Assembly (NCBI GenBank): GCA_038373865.1
Contig: JAXGGA010001581.1
Span: 62,001-126,000, forward strand
DNA length: 64,000 nucleotides
From: Uloborus plumipes
Lineage: Eukaryota; Arthropoda; Arachnida; Araneae; Uloboridae
Direction: 5' to 3'
Under the pieces are notes generated by a model. The model saw nothing but the letters and a program-made list of their open reading frames with translations, ran no database searches and was not told the origin of the DNA. Position numbers and translations under genes: made by a program. Below are positions 1 through 12,559 of this stretch, in pieces. Each line of letters starts with the position of its first letter. The first letter of the stretch is position 1.

Positions 1-970
1 ACATCCAACCGTTTTATAAAGAAATGTAAATATTAAATGATGGACTATTTCATCATTTAATTACTTTGTCTAAGGCAGCATCCCGTCCAAACAATACCAT
101 TAGAAAATTAACTAAAATAAACATCATGAAGCTCGCGCATTAAAATATTAATTTGTATCGATGAGAAAATTACTTTTTATCAGCATTATTTGTATGGAAT
201 TATTTGCATACCTATTGGCTAAACTTCATTCACAATGGTTTCGGATGTCTCTCTAATTACAAAACTGAAACTAAATTTAGTTAAATTTGATAATGAAAAC
301 TGAAAAGCGGCTCAAAATACATCGTAAAATGTTTCTTTCTGATAAAATGCATGTAACGTGACATTTGAGGGAAGCACAATATTTTGGTATGCAAGGTACG
401 ACATTCTTTACTCTGTTGCACGTAATTTTCGAAGTTTCCGAGATAAATATTCTATTCGTCAATCTTCTTTTAAGCGGAAAGGAGTTAATTAAGCCCTTAC
501 CGGAACTTATGTTGTGCCTGTTGAAATTGTTTACACTGGATTATTTTCGAATGCTTTTGAAATCCCGAAAGGATTTATTATCTAATCCTTTTGCAAACGA
601 AGGTCTCACGTTGATCTATTTAGGAGCGTAAAGCAGTTGCTGAAACTGAAGAAATACGCTTGCAAATATATAATATTTTCATTATTTGGAGATTTTTACC
701 TGAAAATACTTTAAGCAATGTTGAAATGATTATTTTACAAAATGTGTAAGTGATGGACAATGTGCGAAATTCTGCATTCAATAGAATGCCTGGTATAAAA
801 TTTGAGATGGTGCAATCTGTTGTGCGTTGAATAGATATTCGTACTTAATGATCTTCCAAAATCTCTCCCCTGCACACATATGTATGTATGGGTGATTTTC
901 AAGATAGCAAATATTTTTGTCCTTAAACATTCAAAATAATTGGTAAAGTTTTTGTGAGAACTTTAAAACT
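1..970. other. AT-rich spacer, nothing recognised
   Basis: AT-rich sequence without a motif, repeat or coding region that I can support. Open frames of up to 88 codons occur on both strands over the same bases. None has a recognisable domain, and they look like chance ORFs. Confidence 0.6.
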
Positions 971-979
971 TTGCATGGG

Positions 980-1011
980 TTTATTATTATAATTATTATT
1001 ATTATTATTAC

Positions 1012-1057
<46 letters not shown>
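980..1057. repeat. (ATT)n microsatellite
   Basis: About 78 bp of nearly pure ATT triplets with a few substitutions at the left end. The frame it opens (poly-isoleucine) is an artefact of the repeat. Confidence 0.9.
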
Positions 1058-1229
1058 TTGAGCACAATATTACTAATGTTTCAATTAAAAACACAGTTAA
1101 AAAAACATGATTACAGTCTGAATGCTCTTTACGTGAATGTCCGCAACAGTTATAACGTCTGCATTTTTGCAGTATTCAAAATTCGAATAAACAGTAAGAT
1201 CATAAAAATTCATTCATTGTTTTAATGAA

Positions 1230-2160
1230 TGTAAAAATATTATTTATCCGCCATAAATATTGTATTAAAGTATAATTATAATAATCAAAATAATTAAAGA
1301 TGTCCTCCATATTTCCTTTTTAAAGCAAGTACATTATCTTATAGCTGGTTCATCCATATATCGTTTTCACAAATAAAAAATAGTTAAAACAGTTTTTGTA
1401 GAGAACTGGTACACTTCTTGATTAGTGTGCTAATGGAAGCTTTTTTGTATTTTGGGAGCAAAAAAATACCAGACTAATACATCAATTCTGTGTTTTTAGA
1501 ATAAACATTAATTTTCATAATACGTTTGAAATGGAAAATTTTAATGTTACTGACTTATATGTAACTTTGATATTTTTAAATGCCACAAAAAGGAATTTTG
1601 TGTTGTAATTATTGTATGGAATATTGTTTCATTTAAGATCAAAATTGTTATTAGTATTGATCTTGCGTTTCACGCCAATGACAAATGGCTAGAGAAAAAT
1701 TAATTTTTTAATGCTGACAACGCGGAAATTATTAACTTAATAATATCATTTAAAACATATAACTCCAATATATTTCAATGTCATTATCTTCAGTTTTGTA
1801 ACTTCAGTTTTTTGGCAGACAAACCTTTATAAAGAAAAGTTTATAATAATTTATGAATGCATCACACCATAAAACTTTCAGTCGACTGAGTTCCAACATT
1901 CGGAATGTATGTGCATCACTAAATTCCCAAAGCAACTCTAAAGTGACTTGCTGTGAAATTAAAGCAATAAGTTTGGATGTCAGCGCTAAAACTTGAGATC
2001 TTTTCTTTTGTTACATTTCAGAAAAATCTCAAAAATAGAAATCTAGTTCAAAAGAAACACTCTTGAAAAAAACTGTTTTGTAAAAATATTTATGTGGTTT
2101 TTATAGTTAAGATGTTATAGAATGAGCTTCAAAAATATGGAACAAAATAATTGAATATAA
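1230..2160. other. AT-rich spacer, nothing recognised
   Basis: Non-repetitive AT-rich sequence with frequent stops in all frames. I see no element termini or RNA gene here. Confidence 0.55.
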
Positions 2161-2176
2161 AAAAAAACAAAGAAAA

Positions 2177-2470
<294 letters not shown>

Positions 2471-2764
2471 ATGTGTATAATATGTGTGAATTTTGAGCAA
2501 ACTAGTGCACAAAATTAATTGTACAGGAAAAAAACTCAATCGAAAAAGAAGTATTAAAAACCAGTAATGTAATTAAATGTGCAATATTTTTACACTAAGT
2601 TGATTCAGATTAAACATTTGTCTCATTAGATCACCTTACTAAAAATATTTATTTTTGCCATATTTTCTTCAAAATGTTAAAATCGTTTTTGTTCATCATT
2701 TCGTTTTACTGTTTTTACTTACTGTTTAATTCTTGCATGGGTGTTTTGAAATTTTATTTTGGTA

Positions 2765-4607
2765 TCTCTACTAATGATAAAGCTGAAGGTCGGTCTGTCT
2801 GTCTGTCCGTCTGTCTATCTGTTTGTGACCCGCGTAGCACCAAAACCGTTCGGTCGATTTTCATAAAATTTGGCACAAAATTAGTTCTTAGCATGAGTGT
2901 GTACTTCTGGAAGCGATTTTTCGAAAATTCTATTTTGTTCTTTTTCTATTCTAATTCTCAGTGAAAATTTGATAAAATAGGGAAGAAATATTTCCTACAC
3001 ATTTTCAAGTCTTATGTCATTCGAAAGTTTGAAATTTTCTGCTAAAAATGATGTCAGTTTGAAGTTTCTACGAGCATTAGAAGAGCTGTAATAATTGTTT
3101 TTAGAATCCCGGCAATGCAAGTCTTACCTTCAGCAAAGCAAGTCAAACGATTTTAAAATGGTTAAGCTCGAGAATAAAATTTGTTTGAAAATAAAGATGA
3201 AATGAATAATTTTATCAACGGAAATCAACTTTTCATGTTGTTACATTGGTTACGTTTTTATTTCGTTTATTTGTTTCGTTCTTTTCCCTTAATAGTTTTA
3301 AAAATGTATTTGTTTTTGTAGCAATCCAAATTCGAAGCCTTATTAAAATTAGTTAAATGAAATATAGTAAAACCGTGATAAGATGGCTCCTGTCAATCAA
3401 ATAAGGAATCGAGTCCTTTCCTTAAAATAGGTAGATAAGGAAGAAACTGACGCGTACCATTTTTGTGAGTTTAGAGACATTTTGCCGATCTAAAAAATTG
3501 TATAGAAGAGGGAGTAATTCTTTAATCAAATGAGGTGAAAAAAGAGACGATATGATAGTAAACCATGCTAAATTTATCGTCTGCAAATTATATTTTACTT
3601 CATTATTTATTAATTCTAATATAAATTGCGGTAAATGGCTTGCGTGAACGAATTTAGCTTTTAATTTATCGTTTGCTTGTTGATGTTTGTCGATGTTTCT
3701 TGTTTTTATTATCATTATGAAGAATAATGCGCGAAATTTCTATGACTAATACTTAAATTTTTTATTATCAGTTAAGTTTAAAAGAAAAAAGTGCTTCAAA
3801 TATATTTTTGCAATATGATTATTTATTGTTGGACTGTAATTTGCAGCAGTAATTGCATTTAATTGTCGACAAAAGTAAAAATGACAAGTAGTTTATTTTT
3901 CATTGCAACCCTAATTTCACATATTTTCAATTTAAATTAATTATCGGATTCGTTGCAGTCCTTGACCAGTGATGCAGGGAGAGGTGAAACAAAGACCCAC
4001 CCACCTACGTAGACTGTGAGCTGTCCAATGAGACATCTGCCTTGACCGTGCAAAAATTAAATGTTTTATCTCTTTGGCTAATTTCTTTAATTTTCTGACG
4101 TATTAAAGATGAGCAAGGTGAAATCATCAAGCTCTAGAACCAATACGAATTGCGAATCCCATTCTTCAATTTTCATCTGCGTATCACCCCTTCATGAAAA
4201 TAGACAATTCTGAAAAAAAGAGAAGTCAAGTGCCATCTCTTTAAAGCCAGACTTTATTTTAACTGTTGTGAAAAAAATCGTAAAACTCGGTAAATTATAA
4301 AAATATCGTATAAGTTCCGGTATTGCAACGTTTTTTCTACAATGTTTCTTTCGAAAAATGTATTTTTTTGTTTTTAAAGCTAGGAAAGAAATCCTCCCTC
4401 TTCTTTTAAACGTTGGTAAGGTTTTTGTTGGTTTCTGTAAATAATAAAATTATTCTTATTTTCTCTTTTGTCTTATTTTTATATCATAGTTTTAAGGAAT
4501 TATACTTGAATTATAACTAAAATTGAGTATTATTTCTGCGATATCAATTTATTACCAAATGACGTTTTAGTTTTATACTACGGGCAAAGCCGTGCGGGTA
4601 CCGCTAG
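2765..4607 (+). mobile_element. Helitron-like non-autonomous element H1
   Basis: The 5' end reads TCTCTACTAATGATAAAGC followed by a GTCT-rich tract. The 3' end has two short hairpins (ACGG..CCGT and GCGG..CCGC) directly before CTAG. The host dinucleotide is A on the left and T on the right, as expected for Helitron insertion between A and T. No Rep/helicase ORF is present, so the element must be non-autonomous. The first 500 bp and the last 230 bp match H2 (14662-16497) in opposite orientation, which fixes both ends independently. The interior (about 3250-4370) is unlike H2, as is usual for Helitrons with captured or inserted DNA. Confidence 0.8.
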
Positions 4608-4609
4608 TA

Positions 4610-5165
4610 TGAAATAATTGAGGAATCTGATGGTTAATTTTTATTACCTACCTTTTGAATTGAACTCGGTCTTTTATTTTAAATATACTTGTATTTTTCC
4701 AAGAAATTATTTCTTGCTAGATGAGTTATACTTGCAAAAAAATTGGATTGTGAGTAAATGAAAACAACTGAGAGCATATGTATTAATAACATTAAATTAA
4801 TGTACTAAAAATGTTTACTTATATTTACCGCGAACAAGTTTTTCGTCCGTAATCTGACAAACCAGCCCACTAAACGAGCAAAAGCTAAACATAATGTTAT
4901 TAAATGTTTTCTGTTATACTCTATTAGTATGTATAACAACGAGAAACAATTTATCTAATGTCTGAGTTAAACTGCTTTTGTCTGTGTCTTTCTTTATTTT
5001 TTATCAAGAGCCTTCAAAAGCTGGTAATATTTCTAATCATATTAGCTGATGTTCTCGGCATCGAGCAGGCTTAAAATGTAACATGCAAAACCCAAGAAGA
5101 GAAACGTATGACTTGAACTAAACCTAATAGAACCACTTGTATTATTTCTCAGATTTTTTTTTCTT
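4610..5165. other. AT-rich spacer
   Basis: I see no repeat termini or coding potential between H1 and the tRNA-like repeat. Confidence 0.5.
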
Positions 5166-5169
5166 TGTG

Positions 5170-5430
5170 TGTGACAGTGCCGTAACTATCTGAGTACTTT
5201 ATCATACATCATAAGTAAGGCATTATTTTAAAGGTATTTTTCATCACTTTTGGCGGAACATAAAGAGATATTTCACGTATTGGTTGTTGTGTAAAAAATC
5301 CGATTTATTTTGTGTTTTTTTTTTAGTTAGCATTGGTTTCATCTATAGTAATTCCAAAAGGGAACCCAGTGATTCAGCTGGTGAGAGCGCCGTGCTACTA
5401 ATCTGAAGATTGTACGAATCTTTATTGGTC
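5170..5430 (+). repeat. Degenerate tRNA-derived SINE-like repeat, copy 1
   Basis: A box-A-like block lies at 5371-5389 (GATTCAGCTGGTGAGAGCG) and a box-B-like block at 5408-5420 (GATTGTACGAATC), spaced as in a tRNA gene. The 190 bp upstream resemble the sequence upstream of a similar tRNA-like core at 50970-51260. Both copies contain TACTTTATCA and, about 45 bp later, TTTTTCA(T/C)CACTTT(T/C)GGC. Two separate copies with the same unrelated flank plus tRNA-like core point to an old SINE-type or composite repeat rather than a tRNA gene. The cloverleaf is too degenerate to be functional. Confidence 0.5.
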
Positions 5431-5439
5431 CACAAAATT

Positions 5440-8400
5440 CTTTAACAGAATTTATTTACAAGTTTCCATAAATATGCAAATTTTAACTGAACTACTGTAT
5501 TTTGATTTTTTGTTATGCTTTTTTTAAAAAAAGAAAAATCTTCTACTTTGTAAATTGCAGCATTTCATAAAAAAGTATTTCAACACAATAGGAACATTGA
5601 TTTCTATTTGTTTTGTTATTTTGTTGCCCTTTAAGTTAATGTATAGCATCCAAGGACGGATGGTCATTTGTTGAGTTTACTAAATCGGACAACAAACAAC
5701 GTAAAATTCTATGATTCAATTCCTTCTTTGCCAGAAAAAATGTCGTTTTAGATTGACGCATTTTCCTTTAAGTAAACTCTGATCACATTTTCATGAACAT
5801 TAAATCTAAACTCAGTCAGGCTTTCAAACTGCAGCTATTGCATTAAATTCGGAATAAAAAGCGCTTATTTTAAAGTGATAAATCTCAATTATAATCTTCT
5901 ATTAATTCTCAAATTTAGTTTAATTCTTTCAATTGAGAAGTTATAAAAGACGTTTCAGCATAAACATTTAAAAGTTTTGGATTATTAAAAGCATCGAATA
6001 GTTAACTTAAAGTATAAGTCATTTTTGCGCTTAAAAATGAGTAACCTTCCAAGAAAGTTTGATTCTTTTTTCTTTTTTTTTTGCAAAAGGGACAATTTCA
6101 AATAGCTTCAAAAAAAAAAAAAAAAAAAAAAATAATTAACAGCTGCTTTTATAAGTATTTAAAATTTTACTTTTGACAACTGTTTATTAACTATTAAAAT
6201 ACTACATTAACAAATTGAAAACGTTTTCTTAGTAAACGAACCACACGAACGAAGCAAAAAAGTTAATGGTAAATGATTGCTGACACAATGTCATCTGTTT
6301 TGCTACGCATCATTTAAGCTGTTCTAAAAGCCGGCATTACTGCAAGATAGGCAGCTATCATTATCAATCATTGATTTAAAGATTCTGCGACGCTTTATTT
6401 TTTATATTAGCATAAAGAACATTAATAGATAATGTCTATATTTTAAATTTAAAACGAAAATGTAAGCCGCAAGTTGAAAATACGGCTTTTTTTAAAAAAT
6501 CCTCTTGATTGTAAATATTTGTGAAAATAAATTAAGCAGATGCTTGGAGAATATATAGATTAACTAGACTTTGCAATTTTGTGGTTTATACATTTAAAAC
6601 TTATTCACCTTATGTATACAAAATAAATTCCATGATAATTAACTGTTTGCTGGTTAAACACATAGCTTGTCATTGAAGAATTTTGTTGAAGAGTTTAAGT
6701 GAATTTAAACGAATAGAACTCTCTGAATTCATTCAGTCTTCATTTTAATCATATGTTTTTTCAAAGATGGTCGTCTTCAACTGGAACATTTAAGTTTATC
6801 AATTCTGATAGCTAAAAATATTTTTATTAAAAAAAAAACTGTAGTATGCTACTTTAACACCATAGGCCCAATCGTAATTGCATTTTAAATAAATTAGTAT
6901 TATGTAACGTGTGAAATTTAATATAAATTAATAGTTTAATACAAAAAAAAAACCGGCAGAATAGGCATTGGGGCCCTCATTAACCTGAAAGACCTTCTAT
7001 TTTTGGGAACTATTTATCCCAGATGTATAGTACCGACTGCAAAAATTCACGAAAAATGAAGCAGAGTTAAGATATTTAAAGAAAAAAAAAACGAAAACTA
7101 TTTTTTATGCTTATTCTTTTTCATCATAATTATATTTAGGGTAATGTTCTTCATTAAAAATATCTCCAACACAAAAAACATTGTTTGAAACATTTGCCTA
7201 AAAGGCTCAAAGAGATATTCGAGTCCAAAACTTTGAGGGACTGTGGGATTGGAACAAATCGCTCTTTCAGCAGAATAACAGGCTGTTGATGTGAAACAAA
7301 ATATTGCTATTGAAAAATGAACGCAAATATTACGACATGACACGCAAAAACAACTTGCAAAAACTCGTAACAATTGAAAAGAAGAACATACTTTCTGTAC
7401 GCATACAATTTAAAACCGTTCAGTAGCTATATACTTTCCCCAGAAAATTGACTACTAGTGCAAAATGGTATAATTCCCAAAATGCTGCGTTTTATATTGC
7501 AAACAATATTGGTCCTATTACTGTTAATGTTTTTGTGTGGGTATTTTTTTCCAGCGATTATTTAACTAAGTATACTTATGAGAAAATGGGACCGTATAAA
7601 AAGTAAGATTTCGTACTTTTGAATCAATTTTATTTTTCGTTGTAAACGTCTATTTTATTATCTTTTGAAATTGAAAGTGTGCTCCTTAGACAAACAAATT
7701 GTCTAAGGATTGTAGATAAAAACGAAACACACTGTATAAATTTATAATGTTTTACGTAAATACTATGTTTATAACGTAAATACCTCCGTCAGCATTTCAA
7801 GAGCTGTTTAAAACAAGAAAAAAAAAAAACATTGTTGTCTATTTTTGTTTCCTTATTAATGCTTTCCACGTTCGAAAAAAGATATTTTTTATAAATAAAT
7901 AATTTAGCTTTTTTATTTATTTCTTGATATTTTACTTTACTATCTGCCCACCTAACAAATTAATAATAAGGCTTGGGTATTGGAGGGGATTAATAGCATT
8001 TTTTATTTTCGTTAAATTCTCCACAACATATTTTTTAAAGTCACGCATTATAAAAAACGGAGTTGATAAAAAATATTATAAAAATATATTGCAAAAAATA
8101 AATAAACACCCATTGATTAAATATAAAGTCTTACAAGAAAAACTTCCTATAGTTATCTTTAACAAAGCGCTTAACTTTCTCATAAAATGAGCATGTACTG
8201 CATAAGCCTAACTGAAAGTGCAGTAAAAAGCTTAACAAAACATTAGTACTTTCTCGAAACGTATTTCTCATAAAGTTTGGGTGCACTTTTTTTAAAAAAA
8301 ATGTATAAAACTGTAGGATTTTATTAACAAAAGAGAAAAAAAAAGTACATCACGAATGTATTTATTTTTTTTTTTAATTACAAGTAACTCTTATTTTTTA

Positions 8401-8860
8401 AAAACAATCCTTTAACTGGTTTTGAGCATTTGTTACGTAATGTATTTTTTTAGGAATTGCAAATTTTCTAAATAAAATATAGGAAGCACGAGACATCCAG
8501 TTTTTCTTCTTTTTCCTGTTAAAAAATGGCTTTTACGGACGAAAAAAGTCTTTTGAACACATATTGCTCTTTTGGGACCTGCATTCCAGTATGCTATTAT
8601 GGTATATTTATAGACCAATAGACACTACAGAGAAAATTGTGATATACAAAAGTATTATCGTTGGAAGAACTTCAGAAAACTATACATTATTACATATGCT
8701 ACATTTTATAAATATGCACTTCTTCTGATACTGACTTATTTATAAAACTGCATTTTTCCTCTAATAATGTACTTTAAAGATTCAAAATTGTTTAAATGTA
8801 TATTGCGAATTAAACGAAATATTTAAATGGTCAATGAAACAGGACTTCGGAAATAAAGTT
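5440..8860. other. AT-rich spacer
   Basis: Long AT-rich stretch with homopolymer A/T runs (for example 6109-6131). Small open frames at 7098-7373 (-) and 7924-8190 (+) are lysine/isoleucine-rich with no motif. No supported gene or element. Confidence 0.5.
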
Positions 8861-8861
8861 G

Positions 8862-9256
8862 GCTAATAAAATGAATAAAAATAATATTATTAAGGTACCT
8901 AAATCCGTTAAGATAACTCTTCAAAAAAAAAAAAAAACTAGATTTCGAAACATTGCTACATTTTTTGATGTAGTTTTAGTCGAAATAAATAATTAACTTG
9001 AGCTTAAAAATTCTCATTCTTTTTAGTAAAATAGTTGACTAATAAAATAGTTGACTAATAAAGTAGTTGACTAAAAAAGTTGACTAATAAAATAAATAAT
9101 AATAATATTAATAACGTTTCTAAACACGTTAAGATAACTTTAAAAAAAAAAAAAACCTAGATGTAGAAACATTGCAGCTACATTTTGTGATGTAGTTTTA
9201 ATCACAATAAATAAGTAACTTACGCTTAAAAATTCTCATTAATTTTAGTAAAATGA
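8862..9256. repeat. Diverged tandem duplication, about 210-bp unit
   Basis: The segment 8862-9032 is repeated at about 9073-9256. Shared blocks include GTTAAGATAACT, a poly-A run, GAAACATTGC, TTTGATGTAGTTTTA or its variants, and GCTTAAAAATTCTCATT. A short 16-bp tandem (TAGTTGACTAATAAAA, about four copies, 9030-9090) lies at the junction. Confidence 0.75.
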
Positions 9257-9626
9257 GAAAAAATGTGTTTTGATATTTTTTTCAATTAAAACAAAGCTAT
9301 TCTAAACTAAACGTTTAAAATTATTAGAATAAAATTATTACCAAAATAACTAATTGTCTCTCACGTAGGGCATAAAACAAAAATTTTGAGTATACGTTAA
9401 ATATACAAATGTTAGAGCTCATCGAAGCCTGTCTTACAGAATTTTAGCAAATTTACTTTATCTAAATTTCTAAAACAGACCATGGATAACTAAATATTGG
9501 TCTTATGACTATTCTTTTGGTATATTCTCTAGCTAACAGAACAGAAACAAAGCCTGTAAAATTGCATTAAAATTTGCAAAGTGAGCAAAAATTTGACTCA
9601 AAAACTCATTTTGATAAAAATTTACT

Positions 9627-9762
9627 TAAGGTCCTGCTTCACATCAGCGTAAAACGCAACCGAAACCGAAGGCAGAAACCGAAAATCAGCGTACTTTCCA
9701 TAGGAACGCTATGTAATCCATTTCACGTTTCTGCTTTACGTCAATGTGGAGCAGAGCCCTTA
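9627..9762. mobile_element. Small MITE-like inverted repeat
   Basis: The ends are inverted repeats. The left end reads TAAGGTCCTGCTTCACATCA, and the reverse complement of the right end reads TAAGGGCTCTGCTCCACATT. Further in, GCGTAAAACGCAAC pairs with the reverse complement of CGTTTCTGCTTTACG. The 136-bp segment is more GC-rich than its surroundings. The size, terminal repeats and lack of coding suggest a MITE of unassigned superfamily. An 87-codon frame across it is probably spurious. Confidence 0.5.
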
Positions 9763-9764
9763 GA

Positions 9765-11465
9765 GTTTAAACTTTTAAAGTTTTCATATAACACAGATTA
9801 TGCACATACACAAACCAATATTTCTGATTCTTGTTAACGTAGATACAAAAATGAATTAGTTTTCTTAAGTTAAGGAACTTATTAATTCAATAAACTCATA
9901 TAATAAATTTAAAATTTGGTCGAAAGAAGACATTTTAACTTGTTGTAACCTTAATAATTTGTAAATGAAATTGCGATATTCAGATCACGGCTGAATTAAT
10001 CGAAATTGACAAACTAAAAGTAAAGAATTCAATCAATGCGTGAACTAAAGTAATTGCATTGGAATGTGTCTACATAGTTTAATTTTACGAATAATGTATA
10101 CATTTTTCAATAAAATATGTTGACACATTCTTTGAACAACTCAATTTATATTAGTTCTGTCAGATATAAATGTTCCAGACATGTTCTGTGCTAACTTCTT
10201 TCTTAGTGTAAATTTTGTTTTGAAATTTCTATAAAATATTGTAATGAAAGATGAAGTCTGGTGGAAGAAAAAGGAGCAATAATAAACTATTTCCACGTGG
10301 CGAATAATAAGATTAGACTCAATTTGAGCAACTGAAGTAAAATATCATATAAGAGAGACAAGTGTGTATAGATGAAAACATCTAAGTTGTAAATTAAATT
10401 GCATTTATCGCACGGATTTTTAATTTCATCAGTGAGACTTTGTTTTAAATGGTTATGAAAACATCATTATTTATAACGTAATTTTTTAATCTTTTAAAAC
10501 TTGTTCTATGTCTGTTACAAAATTATGTACAATACATCTAACGAAGTTACTTTCTTAATGCTAAGCGCAGAATAAATGTTGTAGAAAACCTGCAAATTAT
10601 GAAGGAATCGTTTTATTTTTTTTGAAATTTAAAAAAAAAAACTTTTTCGGCAATAAACATCTCAAAAAATTAATTAATAATAACTTAAAGGAACTGTAAA
10701 TTTTGCTCAAAGTAACGGAAATTGTGTTGCAATGTATTCAAAGCAATGCAATGGAAATTAATTCAGGATTGAAATTTTATTTTGTTAAAGCGGATATTTC
10801 GTTCTATTGGTCTTTGCTGTAACAAAATTTTACTGTACATTTCACAAGTAAATGAAATATTTCAGTGTTTGGAAATTTCATTTAAACGAGTGAACCATTC
10901 AAAATGCAGGTAAATGACAGGGATACTTTTATTGTAGTCATTTGCTTCAGGAGTCTGCAATTAAATAAAACTAAGCCTAATTTATAGATCTAGTTAAGCT
11001 TTAGTTTGATTTATTTATCACAGGTAAAAGAGCATTAAGACTTTGACCAAGGATGACGACTAGAGAAAATTGCCCTATAAAAGTCGAAAACAGAAGAAGT
11101 ACAGGAAGGAAGCTTTATCGGCAATAGGTTAAAAAAAGTGCTGTGGCATGGGAACATTTTTTGCATATTCGCTTTTTGCAACATTATTTCAGAAAACTTC
11201 ATATTTACACGAAATATTTTATTCTTTACGTTACGAAGATTATTTGAGCTTTTATAGCTAAAGAAGTGCACGTACGCTGAGTTAGTTTTTAAAAATTCAC
11301 TTCTGCATTAGTTTGTGTCATGTCTAATCCCTTACGCTGTTTTCTTGACATCTTTGTTCAAAATTGTAAGGGCGAAAACTTGATTTGGGAATTTAAAGCC
11401 ATGGATATGTTCAATTTTTTGTCCTTTGCACCAAGTTTAGTTCAATTCCATAAAAATAAGTAAAA
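9765..11465. other. AT-rich spacer
   Basis: No coding region, repeat pair or RNA gene that I can support. The 78-codon frame at 11035-11271 (-) has no recognisable feature. Confidence 0.5.
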
Positions 11466-11469
11466 GTGT

Positions 11470-11813
11470 ATAAACTGTAAAAAATAGCTGTTGTTTTAAC
11501 AGTATAATACAGCTAATTATAAAGTAACAATCTGTATAAGTTGTTAATTTTACAGTAACAAACTATAAATTGCTAGCAATAAATTTTAAATTTCTAATTT
11601 TACAGTTTATTACTGCGCCTTTTACAGTTTTAAACTGAAACCCCTGCTGCCAGTATTATACTGTTGTTTTTACATTATAATACAGCTAATTTTGTGGTCA
11701 TAAACAGTAAAAATTGCTCTTTTTACAGTTTATTACTGCGCATTTAACAGTTTTCAACTGGAACCTCTGCTGCCAGTTAAGTGTACTACTGTAGAAACAA
11801 CAGTGTAGCAGTG
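11470..11813. mobile_element. TA-type MITE, ACTGTAAAA family, copy 1
   Basis: The copy is built from iterated inverted motifs TTTTACAGT/ACTGTAAAA, with landmarks GCTAATTTTACAG, ACAGTTTATTACTG and CTGCTGCCAGT that recur in the copies at 12211, 16738 and 18108. The ends read AACTGTAAAAAATAGCTG on the left and CAACAGTGTAGCAGTG on the right. No ORF. It is older and less symmetrical than copies 3 and 4. Confidence 0.7.
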
Positions 11814-12210
11814 AAATAAACAAGACAAAAAGTCAGTGAAAAGTACACTTTAAATTTCTGTTACATCTATCAGGTTACACTATTTATATTACATTATGTA
11901 AGGATACGTGATGCTTCCTTATATTCGAATGTATCACACTTAAAACTTAATTTGTCTTCATTAAATTTTGGGAATAAAGTTCAATTGTATGAATAAATTT
12001 CTCTCATTTGTGCCCAGTGTGGTTGTAGCAAATTGTTGTTGTTGTATTGTGCCAGCAACACTGTCAATTTGGGGTTCGCTGCTTCACTTTTCTAACGGCA
12101 CACTAAGTTGGTGTGATGTTCGACGTTCACAAAACACACATGCCATAAGGATCCATTTACAGTGTAATCGACCATTTGTAGCACGACAACATATTCGCAC
12201 GAGGAACAGA

Positions 12211-12556
12211 CACACTGTAAAAACACTTGTTTTTACAGTAAATATAGCTAATTTCATAGTAATGAACTGTAAAAATTGCTAATTTTACAGCAATAAACTC
12301 TCAATTGCTAATTTTACTCTAATAAAGCGTAAAATTGCTAATTTTACAGTTTATTACCGTGCATCTTAGTTTTAAACTAGAACCTCAGCTGCCAGTGTTA
12401 TACTGTTGTTTTTACAGTGTAATGCAGCTAAATTTTACGGCAATAAACTGTAAAATTGCTAGTTTTACAGTTTATTACTGTGCATTTTACAGTTTTGAAT
12501 TGGAACATCGGCAGCCAGTATTATTCTGTAGAAACAACAGTTCATTTTTACCAGTG
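12211..12556. mobile_element. TA-type MITE, ACTGTAAAA family, copy 2
   Basis: Same arrangement as copy 1. It begins CACACTGTAAAAACACTTG and ends AACAGTTCATTTTTACCAGTG, with the shared core GCTAATTTTACAG, ACAGTTTATTACTG and CTGCCAGT. Two open frames (104 and 75 codons) run through the palindromes and are most likely spurious. It lies 400 bp from copy 1. Confidence 0.75.
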
Positions 12557-12559
12557 CAA